Below are positions 16,392 to 23,935 of a stretch of 36,492 bases of DNA, piece by piece. The notes under the pieces are model-generated. The model searched no databases and was not told the DNA's origin. It saw nothing but the letters and a program-made list of their open reading frames with translations. A program made the position numbers and the translations under genes. Position 1 is the first letter of the stretch. Each line of letters begins with the position of its first letter. The stretch is from an uncultured Actinomycetes bacterium (GTDB lineage: Bacteria > Actinomycetota > Thermoleophilia > Miltoncostaeales > Miltoncostaeaceae), in assembly GCA_937871165.1 (NCBI GenBank), contig CALMXK010000079.1, forward strand, positions 1 through 36,492, given 5' to 3'.

Positions 16392-18044
16392 ATGAGCATC
16401 GCACCGGACCTCGCCGCCACCGTTCGCGACTGGATCGCGATCGATCCCGATCCTGAAACCCGCGCCGAGCTGGAAGGAATGCTGGCGCGCGGCGAGGGTG
16501 ATCTGCTCGCCGAGCGCTTCGCCGGCCGGGTCGCCTTCGGCACCGCCGGACTGCGTTCGGGGATGTACGGCGGACCGACCGGAATGTGCCGACTCGTGGT
16601 GCGTCAGGCGGCAGCTGGGATCGCCCGTCACCTGCTCGCCGGCATCCCCGACGCACGCACCCGCGGTGTCGTCGTGACCTGCGATGCGCGCCACAAGAGC
16701 GACGTGTTCGCGCGGGACGCGGCGGAGGTGGTGGCAGCCCACGGGATTCCGGTCACGCTCGGCGATCGCCCCTGGCCGACCCCCGTCGGGGTGTTTGCGG
16801 TGCGTCACCTGGCCGCCGCGGCGGCGATCGTGATCACCGCGAGCCACAACCCCGCGTCCGACAACGGTATGAAGCTGTTCATGGGCGACGGCGCACAAAT
16901 CGCACCGCCCACCGACGAGGCCGTGGCGGCGTGCATCGACGCGGTTGTGGCCGACGGTGTGATCCTCCCGCCGGGCGAGGCGGCGGCCATCGTGCCCCTG
17001 CAACCCGACGTCGTCGAGGCGTACCGGTCCGCCGTGCTCGCCCGCGTGCCGTCCCCGGTCGTCGAGATCCCCATCGCCATGTCGGCGATGCACGGCGTGG
17101 GGGGTGCGCTCCTTCGCGACCTGCTGCACGCCGCCGGGCACCGCGCCGTCACCGTCGTGGCCGAACAGCACGACCCCGACCCGGACTTCCCGACGGTCAG
17201 CTTCCCGAACCCGGAAGAGGCCGGCGCAACCGATCTGCTCATTGCGGAAATGGCGCGCACCGGCGCGATCCTCGGCCTCGCGCTCGATCCGGACGCCGAT
17301 CGCATCGCCGTCTGCGTGGCCGACGGGGACCATCACCGCCAACTCACCGGCGACGAAGTCGGCGCACTCCTCGGGGAGTGGCTCCTGTCGGAGGTCACCG
17401 ACGGTGACGACCGCCTGGTCATCACGACCGTCGTGTCCTCGTCGCGCCTGCAGAAGATCGCGGCGCGCCACGGCGCACACTTCGAGCAGACGCTCACCGG
17501 CTTCAAGTGGCTCGCCCGGGCGGCGCTCGGCGCGCCGCACCTTCGCCAGGTGATCGCCTACGAGGAGGCCATCGGCTATGCGGTCGGGTCCGACGTGTTT
17601 GACAAGGACGGCATCGGCGCCGCCCTCGCCGTCGCGTCCATGACGTCGGCGTACACCGCACGCGGGATCACGCTGATCGAGAAGCTCGACGAACTCGACC
17701 GCACCTACGGCGCGCACGTGACCGGCAACTTCTCGCTGCGCTACGAGGGGATCGGGTGGCGTGAGCGGCGCGACGCGACCGTCGCCCGGCTCGTCGCGGC
17801 CCCGCCGACGCACATCGGCTCGTCGGCCGTGGAGCACGTCGAACTGCTGGCGCCCGACGTTCTGCGGGTCGAACTCGGCGACGGTGTTCGCGTGATCGTT
17901 CGTCCAAGCGGCACCGAGCCCAAACTCAAGTGCTACTGCGAGGCGGTGGAGCCGGCCCCGGACGCAGACGCCGCCGCTGCCCGCGGGCGGGCGACCGAGC
18001 GGTTGTCTGCGCTTCGTACCGCGCTGGAAGCGATGCTTTCGTAG
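16392..18044 (+). CDS. Phosphomannomutase/phosphoglucomutase
   Basis: A 550-residue alpha-D-phosphohexomutase that interconverts hexose 1- and 6-phosphates. All four loops are seen in order: the phosphoserine loop ITASHNPASDNGMKLF near 148-163, the metal loop DPDADRIAV near 298, the sugar loop IAYEEAIGYAVGSDVFDKDG near 388-407, and the phosphate loop VRPSGTEPKLKCY near 502. The N-terminal FGTAGLRSGMYGG segment is that of the PgmB/ManB-like long class (about 550 residues). Preference for glucose or mannose cannot be read from the sequence. It follows ilvA after 35 bases. Confidence 0.94.
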   Translation: MSIAPDLAATVRDWIAIDPDPETRAELEGMLARGEGDLLAERFAGRVAFGTAGLRSGMYGGPTGMCRLVVRQAAAGIARHLLAGIPDARTRGVVVTCDARHKSDVFARDAAEVVAAHGIPVTLGDRPWPTPVGVFAVRHLAAAAAIVITASHNPASDNGMKLFMGDGAQIAPPTDEAVAACIDAVVADGVILPPGEAAAIVPLQPDVVEAYRSAVLARVPSPVVEIPIAMSAMHGVGGALLRDLLHAAGHRAVTVVAEQHDPDPDFPTVSFPNPEEAGATDLLIAEMARTGAILGLALDPDADRIAVCVADGDHHRQLTGDEVGALLGEWLLSEVTDGDDRLVITTVVSSSRLQKIAARHGAHFEQTLTGFKWLARAALGAPHLRQVIAYEEAIGYAVGSDVFDKDGIGAALAVASMTSAYTARGITLIEKLDELDRTYGAHVTGNFSLRYEGIGWRERRDATVARLVAAPPTHIGSSAVEHVELLAPDVLRVELGDGVRVIVRPSGTEPKLKCYCEAVEPAPDADAAAARGRATERLSALRTALEAMLS

Positions 18045-18114
18045 GACGCGGCACGGCGACTCGACCGATGTTCGGCGGACACCCGTCACCTCGCGCGACG
18101 CCGGACCCAGGATG

Positions 18115-18120
18115 TACGAT
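18115..18120 (+). promoter_or_regulatory. -10 box before ccmE
   Basis: TACGAT, preceded by TG as in an extended -10, lies eight bases before the ATG at 18129. No ribosome site is present. Confidence 0.5.
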
Positions 18121-18128
18121 CAGGTCCG

Positions 18129-18539
18129 ATGACGTCGAAACCCCGATTTGTGATCGCACTCGCGCTCGCCGCACTCGTCGGTGGAGCGTTGGTTTGGATG
18201 GTGTTCGGAGGGTCGCTTGAGACCTACGCATCACCGGCCGGGCTCCAGGAAGGCAAGACCTACCGCCTGAATGCGATCGTGGCGACGGGCAGTCCCACCG
18301 ACGCCGCGGCGGATGCGCTGACGCCTGCAGGCGTCAAGTTCACGGTGCAGGACAAGGACGACGCATCCAAGCAGGTGCCGGTCGTCTACCACGGCATCGT
18401 GCCCGAGCAGTTCAAGGACGGCCGCGAAATCGTCGTGACCGGCCGATATGAAAACGGAACGTTCGTCGCCGATCGCGACAAACTGGTCACGAAGTGCCCA
18501 TCCAAGTTCCAGGGCAAGTCGTCGGCATCCGCCACCTGA
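18129..18539 (+). CDS. ccmE: Cytochrome c maturation haem chaperone CcmE
   Basis: A 136-residue membrane-anchored protein that in the family carries haem covalently to CcmF for attachment to apocytochrome c. One membrane segment (VIALALAALVGGALVWMVF, residues 8-26) is followed by an OB-fold-like domain with VKFTVQDKD, VPVVYHGIVPEQFKDGREIVVTGRY and FVADRDKLVTKCPSKF. The haem-binding position is Cys near residue 123. The classical motif is His-x-x-x-Tyr and the known variant Cys-x-x-x-Tyr; here it is Cys-Pro-Ser-Lys-Phe, so the Tyr is replaced. It is followed by ccmF after 15 bases. Confidence 0.92.
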   Translation: MTSKPRFVIALALAALVGGALVWMVFGGSLETYASPAGLQEGKTYRLNAIVATGSPTDAAADALTPAGVKFTVQDKDDASKQVPVVYHGIVPEQFKDGREIVVTGRYENGTFVADRDKLVTKCPSKFQGKSSASAT

Positions 18540-18554
18540 CGTGCGGCTGAGCTC

Positions 18555-20540
18555 ATGAGCCTGTTCGGTCGTGGAGTCCTGCTTCTCGCGTTGGCGACGG
18601 CGGTGTTCACAGTCGTCGCCGCGCTGATCGGCCGCGCACCGGCAAAGCGCGCCTGGTACCAGGCCTCACGGCGCGGCATGTACGCCCTGTTCGGGCTGTT
18701 CGCGGTCGCGGTCGGAACGCTGCAAGTTGCGCTTCTTCGTGGGGACTTCTCGCTCGAGAACGTCGCCGGCTACTCAAGCCGCGAGATCCAGTGGTACTTC
18801 AAAATCACGGCGCTCTGGGCGAGCCAGGCCGGGTCGCTCATGTTCTGGGCGCTCATCCTGACCGGCTTCTCCGCGATCGCCGTCTACACCAACCGCGCCC
18901 GCAACCGCGATCTGATGCCCATCGTCATCGCGATCCTCGGCGCGCTTGCAGGCTTCTTCGCACTCGTGCTGTCGTTTGCGACGAGTCCGTTCGCCACCGT
19001 GGACGTGGTGCCGGAAAACGGGAGCGGCCTCGTGTCGGCGCTTCGCAACCCGTACATGATCACGCACCCGCCGATGCTCTACCTCGGCTATGTGATGGTC
19101 GCGATCCCGTTCGCATTCGCCATGGCCGCGCTCGTCACCCGTCGTCTCGACACCGGGTGGCTCACGAGCATGCGCAAGTGGAACCTCGCCAGCTGGACCT
19201 TCCTCGGAATCGGCATCGTCCTCGGCGCCAAGTGGGCGTACGAGTCGCTCACGTTCGGCGGGTACTGGATCTGGGACCCGGTGGAAAACGCGGCACTGCT
19301 GCCGTGGCTCACGGGAACCGCGTACATCCACTCGGTGATGGTGCAGGAACGCCGCGGGATGCTCAAGGTGTGGAACATGGTGCTGATCCTCGTGACGTTC
19401 GCGCTCACGATCTTCGGAACGTTCATGACCCGCTCCGGCATCACCAGCAGCGTGCACGCGTTCGGCGCCCGTACGGTCGGGCCGTACCTGCTCGGCCTGC
19501 TGGTCGTCACGCTCATCGGCGGCATGTACCTGATCATCACCCGCCTGTCGTACCTGAAGAGCTCACACTCGCTCGAGAGCTACTTCTCGCGCGAGGCCAT
19601 CTTCCTCTACAACAACCTGCTGCTCGTCGGACTCGCATTCATCGTGACCTGGGGCACCTTGTACCCCGCCATGACCGAGCTGTTTACGGGGGAGAAGATC
19701 ACCGTCGGGACGCCGTTCTTCGACCAGGTCGCGGCGCCGATCGGCATCGTCCTGCTCATCCTGACCGGAGTCGGACCGCTGATCCCCTGGCGCAAAGCGT
19801 CGCCCAAACAGCTTCGCCAACGGTTCCTGTGGCCGACAATCGCAGGTCTCGTCTCGCTTCCGCTCTTCCTGCTGACCGATGCGCGCGGCAGCTGGCCGGT
19901 GCTCGTGACGCTGGTGTTCGCGGTCTTCACGACCGTTTGCATCGGGATGGAGTTCTGGCGAGGGATGGCGGTTCGCCACGCGCACGGCGGGGTCACATGG
20001 CTTTCGGCCCTCGGACAGATCATCTCGCGCAACCGTCGTCGCTACGGCGGCTACATCGTGCACATGGGCATCGTCGTCGTGATCTGCGGCATCGCGGTCT
20101 CCAAATCGTTCGTCACAGAAGGGCAGTTCCAGCTGCGCCAGGGTGAGAGCGCTACGGTGAGCGGGTACACGTTCACGGCGATCTCGTTGACCCGCCGTCG
20201 GACCGCACAGGCGATGCGGGTGGAGGCCGCCGTCGACGTGAAGAACGCGAGCGGCGACCACGTCGGAACATTGCGCCCGGCGATGAACGCGTTCACTTCC
20301 AACCCTGACATGGGCGTGGAGGTGGCGATCATCGGCGGACCGACACGCGACATCTGGATGTACATGCCGTCGCTCAGGGACGGTGTCGCGCCGTTCAAAG
20401 TCTTCGTGAATCCGATGGTGTCGTGGATCTGGGCAGGTGGCGCCATCTTCCTGATCGGTGCCGTGGTGGCCGGCTGGCCCGAGGGCAGACGCCGCCGTGT
20501 GCCGGACCCGGTCGTCGAGGCGGAGCGTGCCGCCGCGTGA
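18555..20540 (+). CDS. ccmF: Cytochrome c haem lyase subunit CcmF
   Basis: A 661-residue polytopic membrane protein that transfers haem from CcmE to apocytochrome c. It has many hydrophobic segments, and the haem-handling tryptophan-rich block YWIWDPVENAALLPWL is near residue 236. HPPMLYLGYVMVAIPFA, TRSGITSSVHAF and the late GYIVHMGIVVVICGIAVSKS with conserved His are further family blocks. A periplasmic domain (about 510-625) precedes a last membrane segment (WIWAGGAIFLIGAVVAG). Length is normal. Its stop codon overlaps the next gene's GTG (GTGA). CcmA-D are not in the window. Confidence 0.96.
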   Translation: MSLFGRGVLLLALATAVFTVVAALIGRAPAKRAWYQASRRGMYALFGLFAVAVGTLQVALLRGDFSLENVAGYSSREIQWYFKITALWASQAGSLMFWALILTGFSAIAVYTNRARNRDLMPIVIAILGALAGFFALVLSFATSPFATVDVVPENGSGLVSALRNPYMITHPPMLYLGYVMVAIPFAFAMAALVTRRLDTGWLTSMRKWNLASWTFLGIGIVLGAKWAYESLTFGGYWIWDPVENAALLPWLTGTAYIHSVMVQERRGMLKVWNMVLILVTFALTIFGTFMTRSGITSSVHAFGARTVGPYLLGLLVVTLIGGMYLIITRLSYLKSSHSLESYFSREAIFLYNNLLLVGLAFIVTWGTLYPAMTELFTGEKITVGTPFFDQVAAPIGIVLLILTGVGPLIPWRKASPKQLRQRFLWPTIAGLVSLPLFLLTDARGSWPVLVTLVFAVFTTVCIGMEFWRGMAVRHAHGGVTWLSALGQIISRNRRRYGGYIVHMGIVVVICGIAVSKSFVTEGQFQLRQGESATVSGYTFTAISLTRRRTAQAMRVEAAVDVKNASGDHVGTLRPAMNAFTSNPDMGVEVAIIGGPTRDIWMYMPSLRDGVAPFKVFVNPMVSWIWAGGAIFLIGAVVAGWPEGRRRRVPDPVVEAERAAA

Positions 20541-20824
20541 TCGCGGATGTCGTGTTGATCGCACTGCTGGCACTTGCGTTGGTGGTCGGCGTGTCGTGGC
20601 CGCTGATCGCAGGGGGACACGAGGTGGTGGAGGTCGCGGTCGACCCGGCACGGGTCGCCCTGGACGACGAAATCACCGCGTCGCTCCAGGCCATCAAGGA
20701 GCTGCAGTTCGATCATCAGGCGGGCAGCCTGAGTGACGATGATTTTCAGCGAATGGAGCGCGCCGAGCGTGCAAACGCTGCACGACTGATTCGCCGGCGA
20801 TCGGAGCTCGACGGCGATTCGTGA
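20537..20824 (+). CDS. Small CcmI-like membrane protein
   Basis: A 95-residue protein with one N-terminal membrane segment (VVLIALLALALVVGVSWPLIAG) and a charged helical tail containing LQAIKELQFDHQAGSLSDDD. That tail resembles the 'short helix, then growth from Leu-Asp-x-Asp ... Gly-x-Leu-Ser-x-x-Asp' N-terminal part of CcmI/CcmH-type assembly proteins, which bring apocytochrome to the haem lyase. The large TPR part of CcmI is absent. GTG 20537 overlaps the ccmF stop by four bases, so translation is coupled. Family assignment rests on this resemblance and on context. Confidence 0.65.
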   Translation: MIADVVLIALLALALVVGVSWPLIAGGHEVVEVAVDPARVALDDEITASLQAIKELQFDHQAGSLSDDDFQRMERAERANAARLIRRRSELDGDS

Positions 20825-20825
20825 T

Positions 20826-20844
20826 GTGAGACACCCTGTCTCAC
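20826..20844 (+). terminator. Hairpin after the ccm cluster
   Basis: GTGAGACA, loop CCC and TGTCTCAC form an 8-bp stem two bases after the stop at 20824. There is no T tract. Confidence 0.5.
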
Positions 20845-20964
20845 CTGTGTTGCAAAATAGGAAAAGCCTGCAAATGCAGCTCAAGGCGGGTGAGTGGTCG
20901 GCCGATCAAATACCCGGACACGTGGTGTGACGGCCGAAATTGGCAAAACGTGCAACGCTGGTGC

Positions 20965-20993
20965 TTGACCGGCGGTGGCGTGAATGTCAGAGT
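20965..20993 (+). promoter_or_regulatory. Possible sigma-70 promoter of the M23 gene
   Basis: TTGACC and CAGAGT are separated by 17 bases. Transcription would start near 21000 and give a leader of about 94 bases before the TTG at 21094. Confidence 0.4.
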
Positions 20994-21023
20994 GGCCGCC
21001 GTTCCAACGCTTCCCCAGGAGCG

Positions 21024-21042
21024 CTCACCAAGGAGTGGTGAG
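21024..21042 (+). other. Leader hairpin with AGGAG loop
   Basis: CTCACCA, loop AGGAG and TGGTGAG form a perfect 7-bp stem. The loop displays a ribosome-binding sequence and the 3' arm contains the GTG of a 19-codon open frame. Confidence 0.45.
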
Positions 21043-21097
21043 TGACTTACAGCCACCCGGCAATCCGGCCGGGGGCGGAAAAGGAGCCCCATCTTGA
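21038..21097 (+). CDS. Possible 19-residue leader peptide
   Basis: GTG at 21038 opens a frame reading MSDLQPPGNPAGGGKGAPS and stops at TGA 21095-21097, overlapping the TTG start of the M23 gene by four bases (TTGA). AGGAG lies two bases before the GTG, which is close. The overlap suggests translational coupling, but so short a frame may be chance. Confidence 0.3.
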   Translation: MSDLQPPGNPAGGGKGAPS

Positions 21098-22026
21098 ACG
21101 TTCGACCGCAGGCCCCCACCTTCGGCCGACGCAGCTTTTCGCGTGTGATCGCCATCGGCGTCCTCGTGGCGTCATCTGCGATCGGCGTTGCCTCGGCAAC
21201 CGCCGATTCGATTCCATGGCCGACCCCGCAGGCCGATGGCACCCAGTCACTGATGTCTGTGCAGATGCTTCAGGCACTCGGTGACACTCCCACGACGAGA
21301 TACGTCCTTGGCAGCCGCGTCCTGCGCAAAGGCATGCTCGGAACCGACGTCCGCTCACTGCAGATCCTGCTTCGCCGTCGCGGCTACAAGATTCGCGCCG
21401 ATGGCGACTTCGGACGGCTGACCCACCGCGCGGTCAAGCGGTTTCAGAAGCGGTACCGGCTGAAGGGCGACGGTGTCGTCGGTCCGCGGACAATGGCCAA
21501 GCTCGGCGTCCGTCGCATTCGAACGGCGCCGACCACACCGGCACCGATCGTGAACCCGGGCACCTACCCGCTCACGGGACCGAACGCCGCGCGAGCGAAG
21601 TACCTGAAGGCGTTCCCGGTCGCGGGCAAGCACACGTACTTCAACGACTTCGGCGCCCCGCGTGGGCAGGGTGCCCACCAGGGCAACGACATCATGGCCG
21701 CGCGCGGCATCCCGGTGCGCGCCACGGCCGCAGGCACGGTCTGGAAGGCCAACCGTGTGGAGTCGGGTCTCGGCGGCATCTACGTCTGGATGGAAGATGC
21801 AAAGGGAACCGACTACTACTTCGCCCACCTGAACGCGATCGCGAGCGGCATCAAAGCCGGCAGCGTCGTCAAGGTCGGCCAGGTGATCGGCTATGTCGGC
21901 AACACCGGTGACGCCCGCTACGGCGCGACGCACCTGCACTTCGAGATCCGGCCGGAGGGCATCGGTCCGATCAACCCGTACACGGACCTGCTCGCCGTCG
22001 ATCCAGAGCCACCGGTCCGCAACTAG
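21094..22026 (+). CDS. Secreted M23 peptidase with peptidoglycan-binding domain
   Basis: A 310-residue cell-wall enzyme. Residues 1-38 are a signal peptide with a twin-Arg pair (GRRSFSRVIAIGVLVASSAI, cleavage likely after Ala-Thr-Ala). Residues about 75-140 are a PG_binding_1 domain (MLGTDVRSLQILLRRRGYKI, then FGRLTHRAVKRFQKRY and VVGPRTMAKLG). Residues about 180-300 are an M23 endopeptidase with HQGNDIMA (zinc His and Asp) near 195 and HLHFEIRP (catalytic and zinc His) near 280. It should cut peptide cross-links in peptidoglycan. TTG is the start because AAAGGAG lies seven bases before it and the signal peptide follows directly. Confidence 0.92.
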   Translation: MNVRPQAPTFGRRSFSRVIAIGVLVASSAIGVASATADSIPWPTPQADGTQSLMSVQMLQALGDTPTTRYVLGSRVLRKGMLGTDVRSLQILLRRRGYKIRADGDFGRLTHRAVKRFQKRYRLKGDGVVGPRTMAKLGVRRIRTAPTTPAPIVNPGTYPLTGPNAARAKYLKAFPVAGKHTYFNDFGAPRGQGAHQGNDIMAARGIPVRATAAGTVWKANRVESGLGGIYVWMEDAKGTDYYFAHLNAIASGIKAGSVVKVGQVIGYVGNTGDARYGATHLHFEIRPEGIGPINPYTDLLAVDPEPPVRN

Positions 22027-22035
22027 CGTTTCACC

Positions 22036-22069
22036 TCCCTCGATCCCGCAACGTCGCGGGGTCGAGGGA
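22036..22069 (+). terminator. 14-bp hairpin between the two M23 genes
   Basis: TCCCTCGATCCCGC, loop AACGTC and GCGGGGTCGAGGGA pair along 14 positions with one G-T wobble, ten bases after the stop at 22026. No T tract follows. Its 3' arm contains GAGGGA, the only ribosome-site candidate for the next start at 22072, so folding would hide that site. Confidence 0.65.
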
Positions 22070-22071
22070 TC

Positions 22072-23271
22072 GTGTCCGCTCTGCGAACCTTCTCCAGCGT
22101 GAATTTTCGCCTCCTCACAGCACTGAGCCTCACGGCCGCGGCCATCGCCATCCCAGCAGCGATGCACGTGGACCGATCCGAGGCGGCGCGAAGCCTCTCC
22201 CAAGTGGAGTCGAAGGCAGCGGCGGCACGTGCCAAAGAACAGGTGCTCACCAGCGAGATCAGCAAGTACAACGAGCGCATCCGCGACGTTGAGACGCGAC
22301 TCGCGCCGATCCAGGCCAAACTCACCTCGTTGCAGGCCCAGCTCGACGGCTTGCGCACCGAGCGCAAGCAGCTGACCGCGAAGATCGAAGCGGAAGAGCG
22401 CCGGCTGGCGATCCTCGCCAAGCGCCTTGAGCACCAGCGCGCCGAACTGGCTGAGCGCCTGTCGGCGGCATACCGCAAAGGCGACCCCACCGTGCTGCAG
22501 ATCCTGCTGCAAAGCGGATCGGTGACCGCGGCGATGACCGCCCAGGAGGGCATGCGTCGCGCCATGGGGCAGGACCAGGTGCTGATCACGGCGACGCGGA
22601 CCAACGCCACCAATACGCGCGCGTCGCGCGACAAGATCAAGGTTGCGCGCAAGGCCGTCTGGGAGAACGAGAAGCAGGTTGCAGCCGCCGAGGCCGAGGT
22701 GGCGGTCGTGTTCAACAAGGTCAACGGTGAGCGCGTCAACCTGGTGGCCGCCAAGAATCAGCGGGCATCCCTGCTCAGCAACATCCGCGAGGACCGCAGG
22801 GATCTCGAGGAGGAGGCCAAGGGGCTTCGTGAGCGCTCCGCCCGGTTGGCATCGCGGATCCGCCAGTCGTCGGGATCGCTCCCGTCGACCGTGCCCGTCG
22901 GCGGAAGCGGACGCTTCGCGTGGCCGGTTCACGGACCGGTGGTGTCGTACTTCGGCTGGCGTTGGGGACGGATGCACGAAGGCGTCGACATCGCTGTCGG
23001 CACCGGCGTGCCGATCGGTTCATCCGGACCGGGAACCGTGATCGTGGCCGGATGGGTCGGTGGATACGGCAACATGGTCGTGGTCGCGCACGGTGGCGGC
23101 CTGTCCACCGCATACGCGCACATGAGTCGTATCGCGGTCAGCAACGGCCAGCAGGTGAGCACGGGGTCCGTGCTCGGCGCTGTGGGGTGCACCGGCCACT
23201 GCTTCGGACCGCACGTGCACTTCGAGGTCCGGGTCAACGGCGCCGCCGTCGATCCGATTCCGTACCTCTAG
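22072..23271 (+). CDS. Secreted M23 peptidase with coiled coil (EnvC/NlpD type)
   Basis: A 399-residue exported protein. A signal peptide (RLLTALSLTAAAIAIPAAM) is followed by a long coiled coil, about residues 40-265, rich in Ala, Glu, Arg and Lys. Residues about 285-399 are an M23 domain with FAWPVHGPVVSYFGWRWG, HEGVDIAV (zinc His and Asp) near 301, GGYGNMVVVAHGGGLSTAYA and HVHFEVRV near 381; both His of the HxH pair are present, so it may be an active endopeptidase and not only an activator. Start is uncertain: GTG 22072 has GAGGGA close before it, while GTG 22099 has none. The gene is in tandem with the other M23 gene. Confidence 0.9.
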   Translation: MSALRTFSSVNFRLLTALSLTAAAIAIPAAMHVDRSEAARSLSQVESKAAAARAKEQVLTSEISKYNERIRDVETRLAPIQAKLTSLQAQLDGLRTERKQLTAKIEAEERRLAILAKRLEHQRAELAERLSAAYRKGDPTVLQILLQSGSVTAAMTAQEGMRRAMGQDQVLITATRTNATNTRASRDKIKVARKAVWENEKQVAAAEAEVAVVFNKVNGERVNLVAAKNQRASLLSNIREDRRDLEEEAKGLRERSARLASRIRQSSGSLPSTVPVGGSGRFAWPVHGPVVSYFGWRWGRMHEGVDIAVGTGVPIGSSGPGTVIVAGWVGGYGNMVVVAHGGGLSTAYAHMSRIAVSNGQQVSTGSVLGAVGCTGHCFGPHVHFEVRVNGAAVDPIPYL

Positions 23272-23275
23272 ACCA

Positions 23276-23935
23276 CTACTCGGACACGAGCAGATGGCTC
23301 GCAAGCCATCCGACGGTCTGATCTTGGATCTGCGGATCGTGTTGCAGTGAGCGGTGATCGCCGCCCATGGCCACATGCAGGTGCTTGGGATGGGGCGTGA
23401 TCTGATGGAGCGCCATCGTCTGCGCCCATGGCACGATCTCGTCGCCCCGCGCGTGCCAGTACCCGCGGGCGACGCCGGTGTCGCGCACCACGGTGTCGAC
23501 CAGTGGCAGGTGGCGCGCCCACTCGTACTGGGGATATCTGGTCAACAATCGAAGATTGTTGGCCGGACAGAGCGCGGCGACGGCGCGCACGTGCGGGTGT
23601 GTGGAGGCGAGGAGGGCAAGGTATCCGCCGAGTGAGCTTCCCCGGATGCCAAGCGGACCGGCCCCGCGGTCGTGGAGTGCGTCAAGCGCGGCGACGACGT
23701 CACCTGGCATCCCGGCATCGGTCACACCCTCGCTGTCGCCATGTCCGCGCAGGTCGAGTGCGAGCGCACTGATCCCGGCGGCCGCCAAGCGTGTGCAGAA
23801 GTCGCCATGGTTGGCGCGCGTGCTGCGATGTCCGTGCAGCACGACGACCGCCGGGGCGCCGGCGCCCACCCACGTCAGGTCGGCGGCCAGGCGGGTGCCG
23901 TCGTGCGAGCGAATGTCCAGGCGGGTGGGGGTCAG
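23276..23935 (-). CDS. Alpha/beta hydrolase, probable CTG start
   Basis: A hydrolase of about 219 residues. VVVLHGHRS gives the oxyanion region, LDLRGHGDSEG follows, IRGSSLGGYLALLAS holds the nucleophile Ser, YWHARGDEIVPW the acid Asp, and GGDHRSLQHD the His. Substrate unknown. The first standard start, GTG at 23869, would begin just before the first core strand and drop about 22 residues (TPTRLDIRSHDGTRLAADLT) that look like the usual N-terminal strands of this fold. No ATG, GTG or TTG lies in frame in the short stretch upstream that I read by hand, but CTG at 23935 does, overlapping the transaldolase stop as CTGA, in the same geometry as the GTGA overlaps elsewhere here. It is the second gene of a tal operon. 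Confidence 0.85.
   Translation of the reverse strand: MTPTRLDIRSHDGTRLAADLTWVGAGAPAVVVLHGHRSTRANHGDFCTRLAAAGISALALDLRGHGDSEGVTDAGMPGDVVAALDALHDRGAGPLGIRGSSLGGYLALLASTHPHVRAVAALCPANNLRLLTRYPQYEWARHLPLVDTVVRDTGVARGYWHARGDEIVPWAQTMALHQITPHPKHLHVAMGGDHRSLQHDPQIQDQTVGWLASHLLVSE

Noticed and set aside
16296..18089. 597-codon open frame on the minus strand
   Set aside because: Antisense to the phosphomutase, which has all four family loops; the shadow has low-complexity Arg/His/Gly composition.
20995..21093. c-di-AMP (ydaO/yuaA) riboswitch before the M23 gene
   Set aside because: The context is right, but I could not line up the conserved core of that riboswitch with the leader; only a simple hairpin is supported.
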